Translations under genes and position numbers: made by a program
Part shown: positions 45,338 to 56,271 of the stretch, piece after piece
How positions within the stretch are numbered: the first letter of the stretch is position 1
Layout of the letters: each line of letters opens with the position of its first letter
Source of the DNA: Canna indica
Lineage: Eukaryota; Streptophyta; Magnoliopsida; Zingiberales; Cannaceae
Direction: 5' to 3'
DNA: 64,000 nt
Assembly: GCA_034359265.1 (NCBI GenBank)
Contig: CP136893.1
Span: 27,040,001-27,104,000 of the forward strand
The notes under the pieces: generated by a model
Told to the model about the DNA's origin: nothing
What the model saw: only the letters and a program-made list of their open reading frames with translations
Database searches by the model: none

Positions 45338-45877
45338 ATTGAATGGCCCGAGGCCGAGCTGAAGTAGGTGATCACGAAGGTCGAATTAGAGCGAACAACC
45401 ACGGAGGCCGAGCTGGAGCTAGCGACCATAGAGGTCGAACTAAAGCGAACGACCATAGAGGCTAAGCTGGAGCGAACGATCGTAGAAGCCGAACTGAAGC
45501 GAACAGTCACAGCGGTCGAGCTGGAGTAGATGACCACGAAGGTCTAACTGGAGCGAATGACTGCAGAGGCTGAGCTGGATTAAGTGACCGTGAAGGTCGA
45601 ACTGGAGCAAACTATTGAAGAGGTCGAGCTGGAGTAGGTGACCGCAATGATCAAACTGAAGCAAACTATTGAGGAGGCCGAGCTGGAGTACGTGACCGCG
45701 AAGGTCGAACTGGAGCGAACGACTACGAAGGCTGAGCTGGAGTAGGTGACCGCGAAGGTTGAACTGGAGCGAACGACTGTAGAGGTTGAGCTAGAGTAGA
45801 TGATCGTGAAGGTTGAACTGGAGTGAATGGTTGTGGATGCCGAGCTGGAGCTAGTGACCGAGGAGGTCGAATTGGAT
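45338..45877 (+). pseudogene. In-frame 30-bp tandem repeat, coiled-coil-like pseudogene (left half)
   Basis: About 17 degenerate copies of a 30-bp unit of the type GAGGCCGAGCTGGAGCGAACGACC. In one frame it reads (A/V)ELE-R/Q-(T/V)T-x-(E/K) every ten residues, a highly charged helical pattern. Stops in this frame are mostly TAG where neighbouring units have CAG- or TAC-like codons, as expected if C to T changes killed a once-open frame. The array is interrupted at 45877 by the LTR element and resumes at 54533. It may derive from a retroelement gag or another repetitive coiled-coil protein; the family is not recognised. Confidence 0.55.
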
Positions 45878-47418
45878 TGTTGGCTTTAGATTTTCAACCT
45901 AAGTCTTAATCTCAATTTTGATGATAACAAACATGAGACTAATGATTTCATTAAGAATATCTTCATGTTCCATATCAGTAGCATTTGATATCCTCGATCG
46001 AAAAAATCGAAGAAATCAAAAATCGGAAGGACATTGATCATCGCGCTCGAATTCGTCGCGGAAGTTTCTCTAAGATCGATGAGTGCACCAAAGTCACATT
46101 GGACGAGCTCAAAGATCACATAAAAGCTCTCCAAGATGATGCTCGTTGAAAGTCAGAACCCAAAAAATGAAGTGGGGAAGAAATCGGCCGAGAAAATAAA
46201 ACTCAGCCTAGGTTCGATCGACCGAGTGATCGACCGAATAGGGTAAGGAAAATGGCACAACCCATTTCGGTCAACTGGTCGGTCGACCAAACAGTGCCTA
46301 AAAGAGGCAGCAACTACTTCGGTCGATAGGGCGGTCGACCGATCGAAGCCCAAATTGGGTAGTAGCTCTGGCGATCGACCATTCGATCGACCGACCTACG
46401 TTTGCTGCAGATGCAAGATCGTGCCGGTTGACTGATGGGTCGATCGGAAGTCGCGGATTGAAGAATTTGCGTCAAGCGATTGACCCATCGATCGACCGCC
46501 CACGGGGAGAGGAGCGGTGGTCGAAGGACCGGTCGATCGGTCGATCGATCGACCAATCGACCGACGACATGTAACAGATAGATTTTTATCCGTTGAAGCT
46601 ATCGTTTCTTCGTAAGGTATAAATATACCTGTTCTAACTTCTTTTAATCTCTCTCTCACACTTCTTCAGATCTTATTGAGCCATCAAAGAGAGATTTAAG
46701 CCTTCCAAACCATCAACGCATTGCACTTTGTTCTTTCCGCAAACATCTTCTCAAGCGCTAGTAGTTGCCTCAACTCGGAGATTGAATCAAGCTCTACAAC
46801 TCGGCGAGTTGAAGGTTCCAAGGCTGGAAAAGAGCACTTAAGTTTGGTTTTATTCTTTAGTTCTTTTCTCGTTGTAATTTTAATCGGTTATTTGAAACAT
46901 TTTATTTGATTTGTGCATTTGTAAGACCTAGGTTGTTAGGTCTTGTGTGAAAGTGGTATCCTCGGTGTAGAAGGAGTAAAGCCACTTGTGTAAACATTAT
47001 TTACTAGGATTAGTTTAGTTATCCCTTAGGTTGAGGTGGGAAAGTGCTCTCGGTAGGAAGGCGGGATACTTTCGGGTGTGAAAGTGCCTTCGGTTGGAGA
47101 GCGGAGAATTTTCGGTGAAAAGTCCTCGTTGTAATGGAAACCGTAAATTAATATAGTAAAACTTAGTTTGAAAATCCTAAGCGGGGTGCTTAGATAGTGG
47201 AGTAGGCATTGGGGCCGAACCACTATAAATTCTCGTGTTTGCTTTGATTGATTATTTGTTTTAATTGCTTAATTATTTATCGCTTCCGCATCCAATCGTA
47301 GAATTGCAATTCGCCTAAACGATTTAAGAAATTGTCTAAAATTAAAATTTAGGCTAACAAATTAATTAGTAAACACACTATTCACCCCCCCCCCTCTAGT
47401 ATTGCCATTTCGCCTTCA
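45878..47418 (+). repeat. 5' LTR of the gag-only element
   Basis: Begins TGTTGGC and ends CGCCTTCA. The U3 part (46200-46560) is packed with palindromic GGTCGACC/GATCGATC motifs. A TATA box, TATAAATA, lies at 46618-46625 and would start transcription within the LTR. A C9-10 homopolymer is present near the 3' end. It aligns with 52274-54532 throughout except for the plastid insert. Confidence 0.9.
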
Positions 47419-47419
47419 A

Positions 47420-47434
47420 TTGGTATTAGAGCAG
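47420..47434 (+). promoter_or_regulatory. Primer-binding site (initiator Met-tRNA)
   Basis: TGGTATTAGAGCAGG, one mismatch from the plant consensus TGGTATCAGAGC, two bases after the 5' LTR. Primes minus-strand DNA synthesis. Confidence 0.85.
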
Positions 47435-47486
47435 GTCATGGATTAAGATTTCACCATCTCGTCTACATCTTGCCTGGATCCGAAAA

Positions 47487-48974
47487 ATGACACTAGAGAG
47501 TATAGCATGTGCACTACTGAGGTTTGATGAAGAAAACTTTGGTGTTTGGAAGAGTAGGATGTATACTTATCTTAAAACACAAAGTTTAGATCTATGGTGT
47601 ATGCTAAAGAATGAATATATTGAGCCCACCATTGATATTAATGATTGGACTCAAGATCAAATTAGATTATTTGAATTAAATGCTAAAATAACGCATCTCC
47701 TATATTGCTCATTTTCAAATGAAATTCTTGAAAAGGTTATGCATTGTTCTTCCGCTTTTGATATTTGGGCAACATTAAATATGTTATATGACTATGCTAA
47801 AACCGAAGAACTTAATTCTTTTGTTGAGGGTGGTGATGACAATGGTCATCCCCCTAGTACTAACCTCGGCTTTGATGCCCAAAGCACTTCTAGCCAAAGA
47901 AGCACAAGCAAGAATCGGCAACGAAAACTTAGGTGTTTTCTTTGCCAAGAGAAGGGACACAAGAAGAAGAATTATCCACTCTTAAAGAAGAATGCTAAGA
48001 AGCGGACAAGTGCTTCAACATCCACCTCCAAATCACAAGAAGCATCCTCTTGTCATGACGATGAAGCTACATCGAATTTTTGCCTCATGAGTCTTCGGAA
48101 TGAGGTAAAATCTTCTACTTCTAGTCATATTCAAAATGTTAATGATAATTATTCTAGTAGCTCAAAATCTCTTGACATGTCTTATGAAGAAGTACTAGAA
48201 GAATGCAAAAAGATGTATGAATTGCTTATGAAAAAGAATAAGAAAAATAAGAAATTAAAAAGGGAAAATTTAAGACTCGGCTCTCATGTGCAGGAATTAG
48301 AAAATGAAAAATTGAATACTAGATCTTTTGACTCTTGCCATGATGATATGAAATTTGAGATTAAGGACTTGAAACATAGAAATGAAGAATTAGAAATTGA
48401 GAATGATGAATTGTTGACTAAGATTTTAAAAATTAGAAATGAGAATAAAAACACAAAAAATAATGTGAATCTCAATGGTAAGGATTGTACAAATGATTTT
48501 AAATTTGAACATGATATTTTGAAAAATGAAAATTGCTTGTTGAAATCTCAAATACAAGCTTTACTCAAATCCATTAATGATTTAAAAAATAAGGTTGTTT
48601 TCTTGAGTAAGAAAACTAGTAATTTATCTCATGTCTCATCTTTTAAACATCCTAGGAAGAAAAATGTTTCATCTAGGAAACCTCAAAAGAAAAATGTTTC
48701 CTTTAAGAATGCTAATGCTCATCATGTTTCTCATGCCAAGCATTCTAATATTAGACCTCATAATCATAAGAATGGTAAAAAGAAAGAATTTCATGGTCAT
48801 TACTTTCGTTGTGGCATGTATGAGCATGCAATTTATGATTGTGCTTTTAAAGTGAACCCTAGTGTTGTTAAAAGACTTTGGGAACCTAAGCCCACTAACC
48901 CCCAAGGACCCAAAGCCATTTGGATACCAAAAATCTCATTTTCTTTTGTAGGGGGAGCTACCACACAAGGGTAA
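47487..48974 (+). CDS. Gag-like protein of the copia-type element (495 aa)
   Basis: Structural capsid-like protein starting at a true ATG shortly after the primer-binding site. Residues 1-110 resemble the copia gag polypeptide domain (FDEENFGVWKSRMYTYL; later WATLNMLY). After an apparent internal deletion comes a knuckle C150-x2-C153-x4-H158-x4-Y163, in which the last Cys is Tyr. Residues 230-380 are charged, heptad-like coiled coil (LKRENLRL, EELEIENDELL). A second knuckle keeps C442-x4-H447-x4-C452 but has Tyr at the first Cys position. The C-terminus has the GPKAIWIPK motif that usually leads into pol, but the frame stops 15 residues later. It is intact as a frame; RNA binding may be impaired. 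Confidence 0.8.
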   Translation: MTLESIACALLRFDEENFGVWKSRMYTYLKTQSLDLWCMLKNEYIEPTIDINDWTQDQIRLFELNAKITHLLYCSFSNEILEKVMHCSSAFDIWATLNMLYDYAKTEELNSFVEGGDDNGHPPSTNLGFDAQSTSSQRSTSKNRQRKLRCFLCQEKGHKKKNYPLLKKNAKKRTSASTSTSKSQEASSCHDDEATSNFCLMSLRNEVKSSTSSHIQNVNDNYSSSSKSLDMSYEEVLEECKKMYELLMKKNKKNKKLKRENLRLGSHVQELENEKLNTRSFDSCHDDMKFEIKDLKHRNEELEIENDELLTKILKIRNENKNTKNNVNLNGKDCTNDFKFEHDILKNENCLLKSQIQALLKSINDLKNKVVFLSKKTSNLSHVSSFKHPRKKNVSSRKPQKKNVSFKNANAHHVSHAKHSNIRPHNHKNGKKKEFHGHYFRCGMYEHAIYDCAFKVNPSVVKRLWEPKPTNPQGPKAIWIPKISFSFVGGATTQG

Positions 48975-51900
48975 GCAAAAATGAAATATTGAAGTTGACT
49001 TTGGATCCAAATGAGAAATCTCCAAAAGGTTGCAACTTCAATTCATCTTGATGCCTTAGTAAGATTGATATCAAAAGTACTTTGGTATCATCTCCTATAC
49101 CCTCTTGCTTAATCATAGTTGGAGTTTGATATATGCTTAAAATTGATTGATTTTCCCCGCTCTTAAAATATTTCAAAAATATTTTTGATTTTTGATTTCC
49201 CGATCTCTTCGGAGACCTATGTGGCCTATAATGAGCCTAAGCGACCTTGCGGTTCTAAATCGTTGGCTAATTGTGGCATTTCAGTTTTCAACCAATAGGA
49301 AGAATTGGAGATCTTATTTTTTAAAATTTTATATTTTGAGATCTCTTAATTCATTTTGTTATCACGAATAATTTCTTTGAAAATGAATCCATGTTATTTA
49401 GTGAAGTTGAATTTGGAAAATGATACTTGGTTCTTCACTTCACTATTTAGTTTGACAGCTTGCTAAGTAGCTATATTTTCACTAAAACATTAGTGTAGCT
49501 TACTTGCAAGTTATAAGTATTTAGGAAGGCTAATTAGAAAGAAAAAGATTAGTTTGACTAAATCATCATGAATAGGGTATAACTTGAATAAATTCAAAAT
49601 CTTAGTATTATACCTCAATGCTTAAGCTTAAATAATGTCTCAATACACATGATTAGAATTGTATGTCAAACTCTTGAATTTTCATGAGTAGGTAGAATCT
49701 TAGCACTTAGGCAAATTTTATTGAATGAAACTTGCTCTAGGTTGATATTGCTATTAGAGACATTCTTATAAGTCCAAACTAATTTAACATGATTAGAGAT
49801 CTTATTCCTCAAATGATTCACATCTTAAGATATCTTAGATTCATTTTGGTATCACAATAAGTTATTTAAAATGAATCTTAACTATCTAGTATAGGTTAAG
49901 GTTTTAAATAAAACTTTGCATTAAACCTTTACTATTTAGTGTGTTAGCTTGTTAGTAGGCATATTATTTCATTATGCTACTAATGAAGTTGTGAATGCTA
50001 ATGAAAGGATATGCTATCTAAAAGAAAATAAAAAAGGAAATAAAAAGTTGGGCAATTTTTTTTAAATTAAGGTATGTGTTTAATTTGCAAAAATATTAGT
50101 ATAATATTTGAATAGTCATGTTTAATGATGTCTCTATGCTCATGATTGATTAAGCATGATAGATGTTTGAATTTTCATGAGTAAGAAAAATCTTGATAAC
50201 TTAGCTCATGTCATGATATCATGATATTTATGAAATTGAACTAGGTTAAAATTCTTTTTTAGAGACTTCATTTTAAGTTAAAAATAAAATGAACATGTTT
50301 AGATACACATATGATATGATTCTAAGTGTTCAATCTTAAAAATTCATGTGTAGATGAAAAATGAGATAACTAGATCACATTAGAGGACTTAAGTTTGAAA
50401 AGCTTTGACCCAAGTCAACTAATCGACTTGGTCATTTCATTTTAAGTCAAAATCTTCATAAACATGTTTAGGAAGAGGTATGACATATTTCCAAGCACTT
50501 AGAATGGAAAATTTATATGGATATGAATAAAATGACATAGGGGTGATTTCATAAAAACCTCTTTTGAACCTAGTTGACCCAAGTCAACAAGTTGATTTAA
50601 AAGTCTCATTTTAAATCCATATTTGAGGAACATATTTAGATTTACTCATGTTAGGTATCCATAGGCTTAAGTTTGAAAAATCATGAGTAAATGTTAAGAT
50701 TGAAACTTAGCAAGTTTCATAAAAACTAGCTTAGTTTTAAATGAAATCATGCTAGGTTGATATCTTGACTTAAGGACATAATTTTTATTTTAAACTTGAC
50801 ATATACTCTTTTCATGACCATCATGTGGTGTCATGAAAGTTTGAATGAAAATTGAACAAGTTCTAAGAATAACTAAAAATTTCAAAAATACCATTTCAAC
50901 CTACAATTGGTATCAATTTCAGTTATTTCTAGAAAAATAAAGAAAAATCATTTTTAGATGACTCTTGAAGCTGTACTTTCACTAAAAAATATAGTTTCAT
51001 CAGTAAAAATTTCAAAAAGTTTCATCAAGAATTGGATTTAAAATGGAATTTTGAAGTTGGATTTCGAAAACACAAAGTATCATTTACTTGAAACACTTAT
51101 TTTTTCGATACTTTGATTTTTATTCAAAAACATCAAATAAAAACTCTTGTATACCATTAGGATTCCATTTCTAATATCATTCACACAATTTCTTGAGTAA
51201 AATCATTCCTAGAAATGATTTTGATACTTTGGATGATAACTAGAAATATCCATTTGTTCATTAAAATCAATATATGATGAAAAATGAACTTTGATTTTTT
51301 AAATTCACTTTGAGTACGAACATGATATATGTATTTCAAATGACAATTCAACAATTGGTATCAAAATTTTCATCCTAAAAATTAGTATAAAAAATTTTCG
51401 CTGAAAAGATAATGTTGAATATAAACTTAAAAGTTTGATTTTTGAAATCTTGAAGTATAGGTTGACCTAAGTCAACAAAATGACCTAGAAATTTTATCTT
51501 AAGCCCAAACTTGATTCATAGACTTACATTCTCTCATGTTTAATACCTAAATACCTATGTTTAAGAAATATGAGTAGATAGCAAAACTTGAGACTTAGCA
51601 TATTCATGTCCTTCATGCTTACTTCAAATGAAAACATGCTAAGTTCAAAATTTGATCAAATGACATTAGTTTCACTTCAAACTCGATATACATGAGTTAA
51701 ATAACCATATCTTGGTACCTTGAATGTTTGAATGAAATCTAAAAATGTCATGAAAAAGATAAACTACCACATTGGTATCAGACTTGAATGCATACATGAC
51801 TTAGGCTTAAAATTCTATCTATCACTCCTTGATATCATGTATGACTTAAATTTCATAAAGAATACTTATTTTCCATCCCTTTAGTTGAGATTTTCATTTT

Positions 51901-52257
51901 TCATGAAAAATAATTTTAAAGTCTCAACTTCATGATAAATATTTATGTTTCATCCCTTAGACTAGATTGACCTTTCTTGTCCTTTTTTATTGATATCAAA
52001 AGGGGGGAAAATGTATAAGAAAATGGGTGAGAAAAGTAAAAGAAAATGGGGGAGAAAATGATAAATAAAGGGGGAGAAAAGTATAAGTAAATAGGAAGAA
52101 AAGTATAAGAAAAAAGGGGGAGATAAATATACGAAATTCATGCATATAGATAAGGATGAGTTCTATTTCATAGATATGCATGTTGATAGGGGAAGAAATC
52201 CCTTAATTGATATCCTATATGCTTTAATGATATATTTTCTTAAGGATGTTTGTCATC
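48975..52257 (+). other. Non-coding interior of the gag-only element
   Basis: AT-rich, with no long frame on either strand and no pol motif. The palindrome-like motif TTGACC(C/T)AAGTCAA occurs three times (50405, 50574, 51462), each followed by similar text about losing or gaining CATTTTAAGTC-like sequence. The phrase ATCTTAA..TTCATTTTG.TATCAC also recurs (near 49340 and 49830). Near the end it becomes purine-rich (GGGGGAGAAAA repeats, 52000-52120). Confidence 0.7.
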
Positions 52258-52273
52258 ATCAAAAAGAGGGAGA
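52258..52273 (+). promoter_or_regulatory. Polypurine tract
   Basis: AAAAAGAGGGAGA immediately before the 3' LTR; primes plus-strand DNA synthesis in LTR retroelements. Confidence 0.8.
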
Positions 52274-54532
52274 TTGTTGGCTTTAGATTTTCAACCTATG
52301 TCTTAATCTCGGTTTTGATGATAACAAACATGAGACTAATGATTTCATTGAGAATATCTTCAGGTTTCATATCAGTAGCATTCGATGTCCTCGATCGAAA
52401 AAATCGAAGAAATTGGAAATCGAAAGGACATTGATCATCGCGCTCGGGTTCGTCGCGGAAGTTTCTCAAAGATCGACGAATGCACCAAAGTCGCATTGGA
52501 CGAGCTCAAAGATCACATGAAAGCTCTCCAAGATGACGCTCATTGAAAGCCGGAACCCGAAAACGAAGTGCGGAAGAAATCGGTTGAGAAAATAAAACTC
52601 AGCCTAGGTTCGGTCGATCGAATAGTGTAAGTAAAATGGCACAAGGCATTTCGATCGCCGAAAAGTGCCTAAAAGAGGTAGCAGCTACTTTTTTGATCGG
52701 GCGATTGACTGATCGAAGCCCAAATTGGGCAGTAGCTCTGACGGTCGACCAATCGGTCGATCGATCTGTGTTTGTTGCAGACGCAAGATCACGTCGGTCG
52801 ACCGATGGGTCGATCGAAAGTCGCGGATCGAAGAATTTGGGTCAAGCGGTCGACCGACTCATGAAATATATGATCAACCAACATTTATCGAATTTGAAAA
52901 AGAGTCAGAAGAAATGGTTTGATCCTCTTATTTCTCGAACCGGGGGATCCATGAATCGGGATCCTGATGTATATAGATACAAATGGTCCAATGGGAGCAA
53001 GAATTTCCAGGAACATTTGGAACATTTCGTTTTTGAACAGAAGAACCGTTTTTAAGTAGTGTTCGATTGGTTACGTATTAATCAATATTCGATTGATTGG
53101 TCCGAGGTTATCGACAAACAAGATTTGTCTAAGTCACTTCGTTTCTTTTTGTCCAAGTCACTTCTCTTTTTGTCTAAGTCACTTCGTTTCTTTTTGTCCA
53201 AGCCACTTCCCCTTTTCTTTGTGAGTATCGGGAATATCCCCATTCATAGGTCCGAGATCCACATCTATGAATTGAAAGGTCCGAATGATCAACTCCGCAA
53301 TCAGTTGTTAGAATCAATAGGTGTTCAAATCGTTCACTTGAATAAATTGAAACCCTTCTTATTGGATGATCATGATACTTCCAAAAGACCGATCAATGGA
53401 GGAACAATATTACCATTTTTGTTCAAAAAGATACCAAAGTGGGTGATTGACCCATTCCATACTAGAAATAATCGCAGGAAATCCTTTGATAACACGAATT
53501 CCTATTTCTCAATGATATTCCATGATCGAGACAATTGGTTGAATCCCGTGAAACCATTTCATAGAAGTTCATTGATATCTTCTTTTTGCCCACAGGGAGA
53601 GGAGCAGCGGTCGAAGGACCAATCGGTCAGTCGGTCGAAGGACCAATCGGTCAGTCGGTCGACCGACCAATCGACCGGCGGCCTGTAACAGATAGATTTT
53701 TATCCATTAAAGCTGTTGTTTCTTCGTAAGGTATAAATATACTTGTTCTAACTTCTTTTAATCTCTCTCACACACTTTTTCAGATCTTATTGCGCCATCA
53801 AAGAGAGATTTAAGCCTTCTAAATGATCAACGCATTGCGCTCTGTTCTTTCCGCAAACATCTTCTCAAGCGCCAGTAGCTGCCTCAACTCAGAGATTGAA
53901 TCGAGCTCTACGAGTCGGCGAGTTGAAGGTTCCAAGGCTAGAAAAGAGCACTTAAGTTTGGTTTTATTCTTTAGCTCTTTTCTCGTTGTAATTTTAACTG
54001 TTTATTTGAAACGTTTTATTTGATTTGTGCATTTGTAAGACCTAGGTTGTTAGGTATTGTGTGAAAGTGGTATCCTCAGTGTAGAAGGAGTAAAGCCACT
54101 TGTGTAAACGATGTTTACAAGAATTAGTTTAGTTTTCCCTTAGGTTAAGGTGGGAAAGTGCTCTCGGTAGGAAGGCGGGATACTTCCGGGTGTGGAAGTG
54201 CCTTCGGTTGGAGAGCGAAGACTTTTCGATGAAAAGTCCTCGTTGTAAGGGAAACCGTAAATTAATCTAGTAAAACTTAATTAGTTTGGAAATTCTAAGC
54301 GGGGTGCTTAGGTAGTGGAGTAGGCATTGGAGCCGAACCACTATAAATTCTCGTGTTTGCTTTGATTGATTATTTGTTTTAATTGCTTAATTATTTATCG
54401 CTTCCGCATCCAATCGTAGAATTGCAATTCGCCTAAACGATTTAAGAAATTGTCTAAAATTGAAATTTAGGCTAACAAATTAGTAAACACACTATTTACC
54501 CCCCCCCCTCTAGTGTTGCCATTTCGCCTTCA
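52274..54532 (+). repeat. 3' LTR of the gag-only element, with plastid insert
   Basis: Same ends as the 5' LTR (TGTTGGC ... CGCCTTCA) and same order of palindromic U3, TATA box (53732-53739) and R/U5. Interrupted from about 52861 to 53589 by ycf2 sequence, with a few bases of LTR apparently lost at the left junction. Confidence 0.9.
52861..53589 (+). pseudogene. ycf2: Nuclear plastid-DNA fragment: internal part of ycf2
   Basis: Translation gives unmistakable Ycf2 text: [52 protein letters not shown], repeated LSKSLRFF units, [46 protein letters not shown]. Ycf2 is a large plastid-encoded protein of the inner-envelope import motor; this is only a middle slice without start or stop. One nonsense codon (TAA at 53053-53055, where plastid ycf2 has CAA) and a short in-frame loss near 53385 mark it as a nuclear relic. 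It sits inside the 3' LTR and is in the same orientation. Not expressed as Ycf2. Confidence 0.93.
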
Positions 54533-54690
54533 GAGCCAACGACTGCGGAGGCCAAGTTGGAGTAGGTGACCGCAAAGGTCGAACTAGAGAGCACAAACGA
54601 TTGCAGAGGCTGAGCTGGAGCTAGCGACCGAGGAGGCCGAGCTGGACAAAGTGATCTGTAGAGGTCATGCGTGCTCTTTATAGCAACCTT
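54533..54690 (+). pseudogene. In-frame 30-bp repeat, right half
   Basis: Continues the array interrupted at 45877: GACTGCGGAGGCCAAG, GTGACCGCAAAGGTCGAAC, AGGCTGAGCTGGAGC. A small frameshift occurs near 54590. Confidence 0.6.
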
Positions 54691-54854
54691 GTCTTGTCCT
54701 AGAGTGAGTCGAATTGACATATCTATCCCGTGTTATCTCTGCGCCTTCTCGACTTTTGTGCCTAGTATGGTGGCTTAGTGGTTGGGTTTGTCTTCTTTCG
54801 TGGGGCTTCTTGGTTGGTTTTTACCTTTTCAGTTTGGAGAAGTAATCCACACTG

Positions 54855-55906
54855 GTGCAATGTTATTTCTCAACTTACCAAACTGGTCCAAAGTTACCTT
54901 TCACTTACCAAACTGGCACAATGTACCCCTCAACTTATCAAAATGGAGTAATCTTGCCCTCATGTTAACCTACCGTTATAATTGACATGTTTTAGTCATT
55001 TGACCCGAACATATGACATCCTAGTCATAACATATTAACACGTCACACCTTACATGACATAATTAAATAATGAAAATACCTAAAATAATCCTTAAACTCA
55101 TATTAAATAGAATCCTAATTGAGCAATATCGCATCCATCGATCTCTTCAATGCAGGTTTTTTAAATTACAAAAAATATTGTAGGACCACAAAAAAATAAC
55201 AAAAAGTTACCACCCAAAATATGCCTACCCCACATATCCAAAACTTTTTATTATCACCATGGAGTTCAAAAAGAGAGCTTTTGACCTCTCTTTCATATCC
55301 TCATCAGAGTCATACCATAGAGAAAAATTGCACTCACTTGACTGAAAATAATAGCATAAATACCTCATATCTCCACAACCCTTGTACACAGCCTAAGAAA
55401 GTGTAGAAAACATTATCCAAAGAATATGATTTAGTACACTTACTCCACAGCGAGGACATTAATAATACCTCCTACTCGAATTTTTTCCCGACCAATATTC
55501 GAGAATTTTAAGTTTGTTTCCACAAAAACATCTGAGTTCATACCCTTCAAACATGAAATCATGACTCTCCTTATATGAGGTTGTATAGAAGATGTTGAAG
55601 ATGACATTCAAGAGATCGATAGATGCAATATATTGTTCAAATAGGATTCTATTTAATATGAGTTTAGGGGTTAGTTCAGGTATTTGTATTATTTAATTAT
55701 GTCACATAAGTTGTGACGTGTCAATATTTTATAACTGAGATGTCATGTGTTCGCATCAAACGACTGAAATAGGTCAATCATAACAGACTATTAACGTGGG
55801 GGCAAGATTGCTCTAGTTTGGTAAGTTGAGAGGTAAAAGTGCATCAATTTGGTAAGTTGAGGGATAACATTGCACTAGTTTGATAAGTTAATGGATAACA
55901 TTGCAC
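54855..55906. mobile_element. Long foldback element (about 1.05 kb)
   Basis: Left arm GTGCAATGTTATTTCTCAAC and right arm GGATAACATTGCAC are inverted. Pairing extends about 300 bp (ATTAAATAGAATCCTAATTG at about 55105 against CAAATAGGATTCTATTTAAT at 55637). Each arm also has short internal repeats of CTTACCAAACTGG type. The arm length suggests a MULE-like element; I found no convincing TSD, so the ends are approximate. Confidence 0.7.
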
Positions 55907-56271
55907 TCAAATGAAGTAGAGGGGCAACAATGCTCTTTTTACAATAATAGAGGGGAAAATTTGCACATTCACCATTTCTTTTTTTACTTTCTATAATTTT
56001 TTTATATTTCTGTATTATCTTGTTTTGCTTCTTATAATCATTACTTCGCTTCATCCTCACTTTAAAGGTTGAAAAACTATGTACCATTATTTGAACAAGT
56101 TCGTGAAATAATATATAGAATAAAGAAAAAGAAAATATATATTAAAACATGACAACATTCTCCCTCGATACATCATCATCTTTGTTGAGTATATTTCATG
56201 GTATTGAACTATTTGTTGGATAAAAAATAATAATCTTATATGAAATATAGAGAGGGTAAGCACACATGTAT

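Larger units (their letters stand above)
45878..54532 (+). mobile_element. Gag-only copia-type LTR retrotransposon (8655 bp)
   Basis: LTRs at 45878-47418 (1541 bp) and 52274-54532 (2259 bp; about 1530 bp once a 729-bp plastid insert is subtracted). Both start TGTTGGCTTTAG and end CGCCTTCA. Primer-binding site TGGTATTAGAGCAGG at 47420; polypurine tract AAAAAGAGGGAGA just before 52273. The only open frame is a gag-like protein (47487-48974). The remaining 3.3 kb of interior is non-coding, with no protease, integrase, reverse transcriptase or RNase H, so it needs enzymes in trans. No clean 5-bp TSD; the flanks TTGGAT and GAGCC rejoin the interrupted 30-bp repeat. Confidence 0.9.

Noticed and set aside
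45338..45877. Functional coiled-coil gene
   Set aside because: Repeated in-frame stops and interruption by an 8.65-kb element.
52636..53688. Long open frames over the ycf2 insert as a new fusion gene
   Set aside because: The flanks are LTR palindromes read in frame by chance, the insert has a stop at 53053, and no promoter or start supports it.
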